Source of the DNA: Methylotetracoccus oryzae | Lineage (GTDB): Bacteria > Pseudomonadota > Gammaproteobacteria > Methylococcales > Methylococcaceae | DNA length: 64,000 nucleotides | Direction: 5' to 3' | NCBI RefSeq assembly: GCF_006175985.1 | Contig: NZ_SRSH01000019.1 | Coordinates: forward strand, 1 to 64,000 | Shown here: positions 18,201-26,753 of the stretch, in pieces | Layout of the letters: every line of letters starts with the position of its first letter | How positions within the stretch are numbered: position 1 is the first letter of the stretch | Notes under the pieces: generated by a model | What the model saw: the letters and a program-made list of their open reading frames with translations, nothing else | Told to the model about the DNA's origin: nothing | Databases searched by the model: none | Made by a program: the position numbers and the translations under genes

Positions 18201-18784
18201 AGATTGGCGCCGGTGAATACGTCGCCTGTGCCGTCGCCGCTGAGCGTTGCTCCCTGCAAGTTGGCACCGGTGAAATCGCCTTTATACCCGCCAATATCGG
18301 CCTGGGGGCTCCCTAGCACAACGTTGGACCCAGACAGCTGGCAGCCTCGGCATGCGTTGAAGGTCGTCAGAACGTCAGACTGGGTGGTTGCCCACGCATA
18401 GACAAGCATTGAAACGCCGCTGCCCGCATCAGGGGGCGGCAGCACCGGAGCCGGATCGTCCGGCCCGACATTCAACGCGCCCCAGGGCAGCGGGCCGGCA
18501 TCGCTGTAAAGCATCAATGCAGCACCCGGCGCCACCGCAATCTGCCGTATCGGTCCCGTCAGGATGGGACTGATGCACTGGTCATCGAGCCCGCTGGTAT
18601 CCTCACCCGCCCCGAACACGAGGGTATTGGGCGTGGAGGATCCGGGCGGATTTTGCGCCCACACCACGACCCCCAGAGTGGGGGCTGCCGGCGGCGTTTC
18701 GGTGTAGATACATTGGGCGGCCTCGACCCTGAGTGCGACCAGCACGCTCAGGGCCAAGCCCAGCCACAGGAGTGCGCCTCGCAT
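15266..18784 (-). CDS. Secreted pentapeptide-repeat and NHL-repeat protein
   Basis: The 1172-residue product starts with a Sec signal (ALLWLGLALSVLVALRVEAA). Residues about 160-680 are dominated by pentapeptide repeats of the A(D/N)LxG type (FTGANLQGATLSGDG, FTGADLSGATFSGAN), which fold as a right-handed quadrilateral beta-helix. Residues about 780-1080 carry NHL-like propeller repeats (PSGLAVGLDGSVYLADTALL, EPRGLAVNLDGNVLFADSGN). A short basic C-terminal domain follows. Several CxxC-like pairs (ACRGCQ, CINCN) could form disulphides after export. It lies 84 bp upstream of copy B and 18 bp downstream of copy A. The combination suggests an extracellular or periplasmic scaffold; the partner is unknown. 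Confidence 0.8.
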   Translation of the reverse strand: MRGALLWLGLALSVLVALRVEAAQCIYTETPPAAPTLGVVVWAQNPPGSSTPNTLVFGAGEDTSGLDDQCISPILTGPIRQIAVAPGAALMLYSDAGPLPWGALNVGPDDPAPVLPPPDAGSGVSMLVYAWATTQSDVLTTFNACRGCQLSGSNVVLGSPQADIGGYKGDFTGANLQGATLSGDGTGDVFTGANLQGATITANFDSAVFTGADLSGATFSGANAYIINSQFTGQAKLRKTTFDVVNIESVDFSGADLTGAVFPGSADIDVVFDKFDGAILDQANFGGAWFWESTFDHARVNGTIFSGAFLNAAGFNALQFVEPPIFANATISPCSYLTGSDLREVSFSGITYSSVNIDNCNPADPWRSGPPFEGSLLSLAGAKELLAANPPGGINGVPPIDWTGAQVVVSPADRAVFAGADLSGVNFAGLSFLGEALDLTGTTLNNANLSGTDFTLARLAGASLQNVTAPNAVFESADLSGDGTHAAASFAGSNTHLEGASFANAIISGASFQSAHLDNALFSGARGVSTDFNSVSAAGANFVRAHLYGKGDAFDSATDLQNVDFSEAVLAGSVSESGGFDLTGAALSGARFDGTMCINCNFTNSVLAPSGPGSSSASFVGAYLPGVQLASAELAAADFDGAWLYCGDANNSYCQTAPQPQTWSWTLALGSGEVYGPVPFGLTDVANVSLADVGACPSGKPGATAPVGCAGNLLPTPAVAPPLPAPCSASGRGACPSLTATVFDATKLGKPLAIAGAAPPTWNTALPEDNYLVALDDHTLRQFGDSSAVIFAGQAGTTCGSATAACGDGGPATAALLGTPSGLAVGLDGSVYLADTALLRVRQIDPTGTIRTVAGTGVPCAAPPCGDGGQATAASLTAANGVAVDTHGVLLIADGAAGVRRVGTDGTITTLAPGSATGKVVSLVQAADGQIFAATSQPDGLIQIDPTSSPVKVTPVVGTGTSGYNGNSQFGILLPGTAVQVNEPRGLAVNLDGNVLFADSGNHLIRAYVPATGHVIDDLAGVITDGTPQGGFNGDKFYATATELNGPFGVAATRSSMLVIADTGNQRVRLVGPAPLGGVSDVPRPVSVIECRPGRVLHCRRRVVNLPAKAATKGVPVTLRNHGAVFATGRKLAWEPDRLRFRVTEQRPLVPGWYKLTKRLSGGPRHFMLHLR

Positions 18785-18802
18785 CGATGTGCCGCCCGCC
18801 GC

Positions 18803-21800
18803 CTAAGATGGATCGAAGCGGCTGAGGGAGGGTTCGGCCACGCCCAGGGCCGGATCGATGCGCGGCTGACCGGTGCTGCTGTCGAGCAGCGGCGTGTAGT
18901 TCGCCGCAAAGATGCTCCGCCAGTAATCCACCGCCAGATGCGGGATGTTCGTACCCGGACTGTTCGTCGCCAGCGGCGTGCCATTGGGCTGGTACACGTC
19001 GATCCGGTAGTCGGCCACCGCCGACCCGTCGCCCTGGTACGACAGCAGGTAGATCTGGCCCGCCCCGTCCACCGCCACGTCCAGATACGTCGCCGAGGCC
19101 GATAGCGGCAAGGTGAACGCCGCCGGCGTCGCGGTGCCGAAATACCGCACCGGGTTCCCGTTCAGGTCGAACGCCGCCAGTTGCGAAGCCCCTGCCTCCA
19201 GCACGAGGATGGTCCCTGGATTGGTCACCGCGACTGCCGTGGGCGAGGACAACAATCCGATCTCCGTGCCCGGCCCGGCGCTATACGCCGCCTGCGGCGG
19301 CAGCGGCGTCCCCGCCGGTAGCACATGCCCCAGGCGACCGCTGTCAGTGTGAATCGCAATCACCCGCCCCGACGAGTGCAGGGCCGCCGCCGACACCGGC
19401 AGCAGGAATTCGCCCAGCGAGGTGGTCGGATCCCAGCTCAAGGCACCCGTCGTCGCATCGATGCTCAGCGCGCGCACGTGATAACCCGGCTCGGTGTCGT
19501 CCGGCTCCAGCAGCACGTGATTGCCCACGTCGCCGTCCCCCACGAACGCGTCGAACAACAGGAAGGGGCGCCGGGCATAACCCTGTGTGGTCGCGCCGCC
19601 GAGCGCGATGGTGTTGCCGTTCTCGGCAATCGGCACGCCCCGCAGCCAGTACTGGTCGTTCTGCTTCCAGACAATCCCCGCGACGCCCAGCCGCGTCGAG
19701 ATCGTCACCCCGGTGATCTCCTGAATGCCGCTGTTGGCCAGCGTCCCGGTGTCGGTGATGGCCGCATCCCAGGTGTACCCGCCGGCGCTTGCGCTGTAGG
19801 TGGTCGTGTCCTTGCGCTGGAACACCGTCGTCGCGCTGATCGTCGCCGGCAACTCGACGATTGCAAACGCCACCGTCGCCGGGGGGTTGTCCGCATCGTT
19901 GTTGGCCAGCGGCGCCGACATGCCGGTCGCCACCTGATTCCCATCGGCGTCCAGCAGCACGATCGACCAAGTGATGGTGCTGCCGCCGAACGGGGCCGCC
20001 AGACTCAACACGATCGGGTCCGACTGGATCTTGCCGTCTTCGTTGATCGTCCCGGTCTGCGCGTTCAGCGCCACCGCCCCATCGATCTTCGCCTCGATCC
20101 GCCACGACGCCGCCGTCACCGGCCAGGTCGAGGCCCGCGGATCCCGCGACACCGTCACCGTCGCCGCGTACGTCAACGACACCGTGTTCGCGATCACCCA
20201 CGGCGACGACGCCGTCTCACCGATCGCCTCCGCCAGGGTGGCCGCGTCACCGACCAATGACAGTGCAGCGAATACCTGACCCATCAGCGGGACCGCTTCG
20301 ATGGCCTTGTCGGCCAGCTCATCGCCGAGGAGGGCGGCGGCAACCTCTCCCCAAAGCGGGCCGTTGGGGAAGGGAGCCAGTATGAGCTTGGGGATGACGG
20401 TCGCGATCGGGAGGAGCAGGTTCCAAATATTGTTGGCCGAACCGCCGTTGTTCGCCACGTCCGCGTAGGTCGCGCCTCCGGCCGCAACGACCGTCGCGAA
20501 CGACTCAGCGGCATTCAACGAGCTCGCCGTCGTGACCAGCGAAACGAAATCCTCCCAGACCAGGTTGCTCTCATTCTCGATGTCGTCGCGGACCGCCTTC
20601 CAGGCGACGGTGACGTCAAGGTCGACGATCAACGCAAAACTGGTCAGGGCCAGCGTAAACAGACCGGTCGTCAGCGACGCGAACAGCACCTCGTCCTGGG
20701 GCGCGATATGGTCGGGATAGGCATCGGCCGGGAAATACTGCCGCCACCCGCCGTCGATGCCGCCATTGCCCAGGCCGCAGAACAACAGCCGTGCTTGCGT
20801 TGCCTCGGGTGGAAAGTCGAGCGTCACGTTGATGGTGTTGCTGTCCCAGATCGGGACACCCAGCAAGGTGAAGATCTGCGGCAGCAGACCCAGCGACTTG
20901 GCGTACTTGGTGTCCGGCCAGGTCGGGCTGTCGTTCAGCGACAGGTTGGTTCCGTCCGCCTTCAGATACTGCACGTACACCCAGACCCAGCGTACGTAGT
21001 TGTTGTACAGCGTCAGCGGTACCTGGCCCCCCGCATACTCGCCGTTCTTCGCGGTGTACGTGCCGTAGAGCAGCCCGGTGTTCTGGACCTGCGCCTGCAC
21101 CGCGGCGCCGACCCCGGTTGGCGGTGTATAGGGCGTCGAGGTTGGTTGGATGCCCTCGGGCTGATGCCAGGTGCTGGTGTTGCCCGGCGTCTCGTCCAGC
21201 GGCTGGCTCAAGACCGTGCCGAGATTCCCGGTGTCCCGCACGCCCTGGGCACCCGCGATGATCGCCGCCTGCGCCGTCGACTGGAAGGTCGGATCGTTGC
21301 TGAGATGAAGCGTTGTCAAGGGCGTTACCTTGTCACCCACCTTGAACGTGCTTTGTTTGCCGTCGGGGTCCAACACCGGATCCAGCGTCGCGTAGTCCTG
21401 CCCCGACTGTTGCATCTGCGCGATCTGCGTCCCGAGTGTCGTCACCTCCGGCGTGCTCGACAGCAACGAACCCGTCACCGCCGCGGTCGGCCCGTCGATG
21501 GTTGCCACGTTCGGATGGCAATAGCTCAGGGCGACCGCTGCCCCGTAGGAGTCCACGATCTGGTTCAGGTCCACCACCTCTTGCGCCGAAATCAGGCGCG
21601 AGGTCCGGATCCCCAATGCGCGCAACCGCTCCACGGACCCCGACACCGAGCCGAAGTGACCTTCCAGGGCATACGCCGCCTGCGCCAGCGCCCGCACCGC
21701 CGGCCGCGGCGCGTGAAACCCTTGCGCCGCCACCACCGACTGCCCCCCGCGCCGCCCATGCACCGACAACAAAACCGCACGCCGAGGCGGTACCACCACC

Positions 21801-22183
21801 TTGGCGTAATGCGTCAATCGCTGACGATCCATCCTTTTCCACACACCGTCCCACGCCGTCAGCGCGCGTCGGGTGCCCCGCGTGTGCGGCGTCAAAGCTA
21901 CCTTGACTCCGTTCACCACGACATGCAGGTCTTCCAGTGACGCCGCCGGCCCCAGCGCAAAATGGAAGCGCCGCAGCACGCCACCGTCCACTTGCGCCGC
22001 CGACCCCGCGGCGTCCTCGGCCTCCTCCGGACTTTCTTCCGCCCACGCCGGCACACTGCGCAACACCACGGCCGCCGTCGCCGCATTCACGCCCAGCTTC
22101 AGCAACCAGCGACGACCCACCGGCGTTCGCAGCAGCGCTTCCAGGGTCTGGCTCACATCATCGTGCCGCTCTTCCGATCCCAT
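18803..22183 (-). CDS. Large Tat-exported protein, copy A of a paralogous pair
   Basis: The 1126-residue paralogue of copy B has the same twin-arginine signal, the same conserved N-terminal body and the same C-terminal propeller-like region. The central segment (about 500-642) is different, with LFTLALTSFALIVDLDVTVA here against [20 protein letters not shown] in copy B, then little similarity until [20 protein letters not shown]. The ATG at 22183 (MGSEERHDD) matches the start of copy B and is preferred over the longer frame beginning at 22237. It heads the unit A, pentapeptide protein, B. I recognise no enzymatic motif. Confidence 0.75.
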   Translation of the reverse strand: MGSEERHDDVSQTLEALLRTPVGRRWLLKLGVNAATAAVVLRSVPAWAEESPEEAEDAAGSAAQVDGGVLRRFHFALGPAASLEDLHVVVNGVKVALTPHTRGTRRALTAWDGVWKRMDRQRLTHYAKVVVPPRRAVLLSVHGRRGGQSVVAAQGFHAPRPAVRALAQAAYALEGHFGSVSGSVERLRALGIRTSRLISAQEVVDLNQIVDSYGAAVALSYCHPNVATIDGPTAAVTGSLLSSTPEVTTLGTQIAQMQQSGQDYATLDPVLDPDGKQSTFKVGDKVTPLTTLHLSNDPTFQSTAQAAIIAGAQGVRDTGNLGTVLSQPLDETPGNTSTWHQPEGIQPTSTPYTPPTGVGAAVQAQVQNTGLLYGTYTAKNGEYAGGQVPLTLYNNYVRWVWVYVQYLKADGTNLSLNDSPTWPDTKYAKSLGLLPQIFTLLGVPIWDSNTINVTLDFPPEATQARLLFCGLGNGGIDGGWRQYFPADAYPDHIAPQDEVLFASLTTGLFTLALTSFALIVDLDVTVAWKAVRDDIENESNLVWEDFVSLVTTASSLNAAESFATVVAAGGATYADVANNGGSANNIWNLLLPIATVIPKLILAPFPNGPLWGEVAAALLGDELADKAIEAVPLMGQVFAALSLVGDAATLAEAIGETASSPWVIANTVSLTYAATVTVSRDPRASTWPVTAASWRIEAKIDGAVALNAQTGTINEDGKIQSDPIVLSLAAPFGGSTITWSIVLLDADGNQVATGMSAPLANNDADNPPATVAFAIVELPATISATTVFQRKDTTTYSASAGGYTWDAAITDTGTLANSGIQEITGVTISTRLGVAGIVWKQNDQYWLRGVPIAENGNTIALGGATTQGYARRPFLLFDAFVGDGDVGNHVLLEPDDTEPGYHVRALSIDATTGALSWDPTTSLGEFLLPVSAAALHSSGRVIAIHTDSGRLGHVLPAGTPLPPQAAYSAGPGTEIGLLSSPTAVAVTNPGTILVLEAGASQLAAFDLNGNPVRYFGTATPAAFTLPLSASATYLDVAVDGAGQIYLLSYQGDGSAVADYRIDVYQPNGTPLATNSPGTNIPHLAVDYWRSIFAANYTPLLDSSTGQPRIDPALGVAEPSLSRFDPS
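18809..22183. repeat. Long direct repeat, copy A (about 3.4 kb)
   Basis: Partner of the repeat at 11811-15181, same orientation, separated by the pentapeptide-repeat gene. The divergent islands are at about 20256-20687 and about 21300-21385. Homologous recombination between the copies would delete the intervening gene and one copy, so the locus is probably unstable or maintained by selection. Confidence 0.85.
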
Positions 22184-22462
22184 ACCCACTCTCCCACCAC
22201 ATCTTTGAACTTGCGAAGCATGTAAATCGCACGTCATCGATCAGACGATCGGCGGAAGACTCGGTCGATCGGCTAGTCAGCGATATACGTAGGGGTTTCC
22301 CTTAGGCCGGTGAGATTGCGTCCATCGCACCCTGACTGTCAATGACCACGACCAGACCGTGAGCGAATGCCGCGTTTCCGGCTTTCACCATGAAAACACA
22401 AGGGTTTAAGTCGAGCGGAACAGGGGTCGCTCGAACCATGCGGAGCAGCGGCCGTCAGTTGG

Positions 22463-25400
22463 CTACGAGGTTCCCTTCTCGGGTTCGGCGTGCTTGATGG
22501 CGATTGTCGGCTCGGTCCTTGCGCCCCGCGTCCACACCCACGTCAGCAGCCGTTTGAGATCGTCGAGATAGGTAAAGGCTGCGGGGATGACCAACAGGCT
22601 CAGCAGCGTCGACGTGACCAGTCCGCCGATCACCGCGGTGGCCATGGGGCTCCGGAACGAAGGGTCGGCCGCGCCGGTGCCCAAGGCGATGGGCAGCATG
22701 CCGGCGCCCATCGCGATGGTGGTCATGATGACGGGGCGGGCGCGCTTGTGGCAGGCATCCAGCAGCGCCTCCGGGCGGCTCAGACCATGTTCGCGGCGCG
22801 CCACGATCGCATACTCGACCAGCAGGATCGAGTTCTTGACGGCAATGCCCATCAGCATCACCAAACCGATCAGCGAGGGCATGGAGAAGGCCTTGCCGGC
22901 GACCAGCAGCGCCACGAAGCCGCCACCGAATGACAGCGGCAGTGCCACCAGGATCGTGATGGGCTGGATGAAGTCCTTGAACAGCAGCACCAGCACGATA
23001 TAGATGCACAGCACGCCGGTGAGCATGGCCAGGCCGAAGCTGCCGAACAGTTCGGCCATCATTTCGGCGTCGCCGATGTTCACCTGCTTCACGCCGGGCG
23101 GCAGGGCCAGCATGCTGGGCAGCTTTTCCACCGCCGCGGTGACTTCACCCAGCGGCGTGCCGGACAACTCGATCTCGAAGTTGATGTTGCGGGAGCGGTC
23201 GTAGCGGTCGATCACGGCGGGTCCGCTGGACAATTCCAACCGGGCCACCTGGCCCACCATGACCGGTCCGACGCCGGGCTTGCTTGACGGTACGGCCAGG
23301 CGCTCGAGCAAGGCCAGGTCCTTGCGCGCATCGGCCGTCAGCCTGACGACCACCGGCACCTGTCTCTGGGCGAGACTGAGCTTGGGCAGCGACCAGTCGT
23401 AATCGCCCACCGTCGCGATGCGCAGGGTTTCGGCAATCGCTGTGGACGTCACGCCCAGGTCCGCCGCCCGCGCGAAATCGGGCCGGACGGCGATCTCCGG
23501 CCGGACCAGCGCCGCGCTGGACGCAATGCTGCCGAGGCCGGGAATCGTCCGCAAATCCTTCTCGACGGCCCGGGCGGCGGTGGCCAGAGCGGCCGGATCG
23601 TCGCCGCTCAACACCAGCACGTATTTCTCGCCCGAGCCGCCGAGTCCCACCTTGGTCCGGACGCCGGGGAGATTTTGCAGCGCCTGTCGAATGTCGTGCT
23701 CGATGACCTGCTTCTTGACCGGCCGTTCGTCGCGCCGGGCCAGCGTCAGGGTCAGCGTGGCCTTGCGCACCTCGCCCCCCGATTGCGTCGCCATCGGATC
23801 GCTGCCGGCGCTGCCGGCGCCGATGGTCGTGTAGACACTTTGTACATACGGGATATCTGCCACCAGGGCACGGGCCTTTTCGGCAGATTCTCGCGTCTGG
23901 GACAGGGTCGCGCCGGGCGGCAGTTCCACAAAGATCTGGGTCTGCGGGTTGTCGTCCGGCGGAATGAAACCGGTCGGCAGCAGCGGAATCAGCATCAGCG
24001 AGCCGATGAAAAAGCCCAGCGCGCCGATCAAGGTCAGCAATCGATGGCGGAGACTCCAGGCTGCCACTCGCAGATAAGTTCGCATCAGCCAGCCGTCCGT
24101 GCTGTCCTTGTGCCCGGTATCCTTCAGCAGATAGGCGCACATCATCGGCGTCAGCATGCGCGCGACCACCAGCGACGCGAACACGGCCAGCGCGGCCGTC
24201 CAGCCGAACTGCTTGAAGAAACGGCCCACGACACCGCTCATGAAGGCCGTCGGCAGAAACACCGCGATCAGCGCGAACGTCGTCGCGACGACCGCCAGCC
24301 CGATTTCGTCGGCCGCTTCCATCGCGGCCTGATAGGGCGTCTTGCCCATGCGCAGATGGCGGACGATGTTTTCGACTTCGACGATCGCGTCGTCGACGAG
24401 AATGCCGATGACCAGGGACAAGGCCAGCAGCGACACCACGTTCAGCGAGAAGCCGAACAAGTACATGCCGATGAAGGTCGGGATCGCCGAGAGCGGCAGT
24501 GCGACGGCAGAGATCAGCGTCGCCCGCCAGTCGCGCAGAAAGAGCCAGACCACCAGGACCGCTAGCAAGGCGCCCTCGTACAGCAGCGTCATCGAGCCCT
24601 GGAATTCCTCCTCGACCGGCGTCACGAAGTTGAAGGCCTCGGTAAACTCCAGGTCGGGATTCGCGGCGCGCAGTTCCTCGAGCACACTTTTGACGCCCGC
24701 GCCGACCTCCACTTCGCTCGCGCCGCGGCTGCGCGTGACCTCGAAGCCGACCACCGGCGTGCCATTGAGCAGGGCCAGCGCGCGGGGTTCGGCCACCGTG
24801 TCGGTAATCGTCGCGAGCCGGTCCAGCCGAATGCGCCGCCCGTCGGACAGCGCAATCTCCATGTTCTGCAATTCTTCCGCGGACGCGACGTTGCCCAGCG
24901 TGCGCACCGGCTGTTCGCCGCTGCCGAGGTCGGTGCGCCCGCCGGCGCTTTCCCGCTGCACCTGCCGCAACTGCCGGGAGATGTCGGCGGCGGTCGCGCC
25001 CAGGGCTTGCAGCTTGATGGGATCGAGGGCAACGGCGATCTCGCGGCTGACGCCGCCGACGCGGTTGACCGCGCCGACACCGCGCACGGCCAGCAGACGC
25101 TTCGTCACGGTATCGTCCACGAACCAGGACAGCGCTTCCTCGTCGCGGCGGTCGGAGGCGACCGTGAAAGCCTGGATCGGCGACTGCGCCAGATCGAGCT
25201 TGGTGACGATGGGGTCGCGGAGGTCGCCGGGCAGGTCGGCCCGCACCTTGGAGACAGCGGAACGGGTATCGTCCAGCGCTTCTTCCAGGGGCTTTTCCAG
25301 GCGGAACTCGATCGTGATCGTGACGCTGCCGTCCTGCACCTTGGTCGTCATGTGCTTGAGGCCCTGCAGCGTCGAAACGGCGTTCTCCAGCTTGCGGGCC

Positions 25401-25588
25401 ACTTCGGTCTCGAGCTGTGGCGGCGAGGCGCCGGGCAGACTGGCACTGACCGTGACCGTGGGGAAGTCCAGGTCCGGAAAGTTCTGCACCTTCATGGCCA
25501 TGAAGCTCGCCAGACCACCGAAGGTCAGCAGCACGAACAGCATGACCGCTGGGATCGGGTTGCGGATGGAGGCGGAGGAGACGTTCAT
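22463..25588 (-). CDS. RND efflux permease (HAE-1 type)
   Basis: The 1041-residue proton-driven inner-membrane pump belongs to the AcrB/MexB superfamily. The N-terminus is typical (IRNPIPAVMLFVLLTFGGLA). Helix 4 keeps the two proton-relay aspartates (LVIGILVDDAIVEVENI) and the C-terminal half keeps GIAVKNSILLVEYA. Two large periplasmic loops with porter and docking regions are present, and the length is normal. It is the last gene of the order tetR, outer-membrane lipoprotein, adaptor, permease; 55 nt separate it from the adaptor gene. Likely substrates are hydrophobic or amphiphilic toxicants; specificity cannot be read. Confidence 0.93.
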   Translation of the reverse strand: MNVSSASIRNPIPAVMLFVLLTFGGLASFMAMKVQNFPDLDFPTVTVSASLPGASPPQLETEVARKLENAVSTLQGLKHMTTKVQDGSVTITIEFRLEKPLEEALDDTRSAVSKVRADLPGDLRDPIVTKLDLAQSPIQAFTVASDRRDEEALSWFVDDTVTKRLLAVRGVGAVNRVGGVSREIAVALDPIKLQALGATAADISRQLRQVQRESAGGRTDLGSGEQPVRTLGNVASAEELQNMEIALSDGRRIRLDRLATITDTVAEPRALALLNGTPVVGFEVTRSRGASEVEVGAGVKSVLEELRAANPDLEFTEAFNFVTPVEEEFQGSMTLLYEGALLAVLVVWLFLRDWRATLISAVALPLSAIPTFIGMYLFGFSLNVVSLLALSLVIGILVDDAIVEVENIVRHLRMGKTPYQAAMEAADEIGLAVVATTFALIAVFLPTAFMSGVVGRFFKQFGWTAALAVFASLVVARMLTPMMCAYLLKDTGHKDSTDGWLMRTYLRVAAWSLRHRLLTLIGALGFFIGSLMLIPLLPTGFIPPDDNPQTQIFVELPPGATLSQTRESAEKARALVADIPYVQSVYTTIGAGSAGSDPMATQSGGEVRKATLTLTLARRDERPVKKQVIEHDIRQALQNLPGVRTKVGLGGSGEKYVLVLSGDDPAALATAARAVEKDLRTIPGLGSIASSAALVRPEIAVRPDFARAADLGVTSTAIAETLRIATVGDYDWSLPKLSLAQRQVPVVVRLTADARKDLALLERLAVPSSKPGVGPVMVGQVARLELSSGPAVIDRYDRSRNINFEIELSGTPLGEVTAAVEKLPSMLALPPGVKQVNIGDAEMMAELFGSFGLAMLTGVLCIYIVLVLLFKDFIQPITILVALPLSFGGGFVALLVAGKAFSMPSLIGLVMLMGIAVKNSILLVEYAIVARREHGLSRPEALLDACHKRARPVIMTTIAMGAGMLPIALGTGAADPSFRSPMATAVIGGLVTSTLLSLLVIPAAFTYLDDLKRLLTWVWTRGARTEPTIAIKHAEPEKGTS

Positions 25589-25643
25589 GCCGCCCCCCCA
25601 CTCCGTCCATGGCTACGGCATGAACCAACGGCCGCGTGCGGCT

Positions 25644-26753
25644 TCATGGCACCACCTTGACGATGTCGCCATCGGCCAGGAAGGACACGCCGCTCGCAAC
25701 CACCCGGTCCGCCGGGGCGAGCCCCGACAGGATTTCGATGCGGTCGCCCGCGCGCCGTCCGGGCTGCACCTTCACCTGTCGGACCCGGGCCTGACCACCA
25801 CTTTCGTCGTGCACGGAAAAGACGTAGCTGAAGCCCTCGCGCAGGGACAGCGCGGTCTGCGGCACGGTCAGAGCCGGCTGGGCGCCCAGCTGGAATTCGC
25901 CGTGAGCAAACATCCCTGGCCGCAGGCCGGCGCGACCGGCCTCCGGCAGATCGACGTAGACCAGTCCGTTGCGGCTCTGATCGTCCAGCACCGGTCCCAC
26001 CATCCGCACTTTGCCGGTCACCTTCGCGGCGCCGGGGACCTCCACGGTCGCAGCGACCCCGGGCTTCACCCGCATCAGCTCGACGCCCGTCAGCTCGGCC
26101 CGCCATTCCAGCCGGTTCTGGCGAATCAGGCGAAACAGTTCCTGCCCCTCTGCGGCCACCGCGCCCAGCGTCGCAGTGCGACTGGAAATCACACCGTCGT
26201 CACTGGCGAGGACCTTTACATGCCGCAGCCGGAGCAACTGCTGATCGAGTTGGGCTTTCGCGGAGCGCATCCGCGCCTCCGCGGTCTTGGCGGCGGTCCG
26301 GTACTGACCGGCCTGCAGGGCGCTCAGGGCCCCGGAGTCCGTGACCTGATCGACCCGCTCGGCATTCAGCTTGGCTTCGGCGAGATTGGCCTCCGCTTCG
26401 GCCAGCGCAGCCCGCGACTGGGTCACGTCGGCCACGACCTTCTCGTCATCGAAGATGGCCAGCACCTGCCCCTTCTTAACCGAATCTCCGACCTGCGCAT
26501 TGATCGCCGCCAGCCGCAGCCCACCGACCTCGGCGCCGATAACAGCCTCCTGCCATGCGGCAATGGAACCATTGGCCGAGAGATTCAGCGGAAGGTCGCT
26601 GGACTGCGGTCGCACGACCGAGACGCTGAGCGCCGGGCGGGTTTCGCTGACGGCGGGCGGCGCTGCCGCGGAGTTGCCGCGACCAACGATGACGCCGACC
26701 GCCAGTAGCAGCACGGCGAGGAAGAATATCAGTCCGATCGAACGTCTGTTCAT
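25644..26753 (-). CDS. RND periplasmic adaptor (membrane fusion protein)
   Basis: The 369-residue adaptor has an N-terminal anchor (SIGLIFFLAVLLLAVGVIVG), a lipoyl domain split around a helical hairpin (AAINAQVGDSVKKGQVLAIF, about 90-110), and beta-barrel and membrane-proximal domains. The start is ATG 26753, overlapping the stop of the upstream lipoprotein gene (ATGA at 26750-26753); the long open frame extending to 27704 is a shadow of that gene. It should couple the permease at 22463-25588 to the outer-membrane lipoprotein. Confidence 0.92.
   Translation of the reverse strand: MNRRSIGLIFFLAVLLLAVGVIVGRGNSAAAPPAVSETRPALSVSVVRPQSSDLPLNLSANGSIAAWQEAVIGAEVGGLRLAAINAQVGDSVKKGQVLAIFDDEKVVADVTQSRAALAEAEANLAEAKLNAERVDQVTDSGALSALQAGQYRTAAKTAEARMRSAKAQLDQQLLRLRHVKVLASDDGVISSRTATLGAVAAEGQELFRLIRQNRLEWRAELTGVELMRVKPGVAATVEVPGAAKVTGKVRMVGPVLDDQSRNGLVYVDLPEAGRAGLRPGMFAHGEFQLGAQPALTVPQTALSLREGFSYVFSVHDESGGQARVRQVKVQPGRRAGDRIEILSGLAPADRVVASGVSFLADGDIVKVVP

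Noticed and set aside
15266-18784. Repetitive DNA in the pentapeptide gene as an intergenic repeat or CRISPR
   Set aside because: The periodicity is that of the coding pentapeptides in one long open frame with a signal peptide.
24342-26708. 788-residue open frame on the plus strand
   Set aside because: Antisense to the RND permease and adaptor genes, which have clear family motifs; the frame is open only because of GC-rich codon use.
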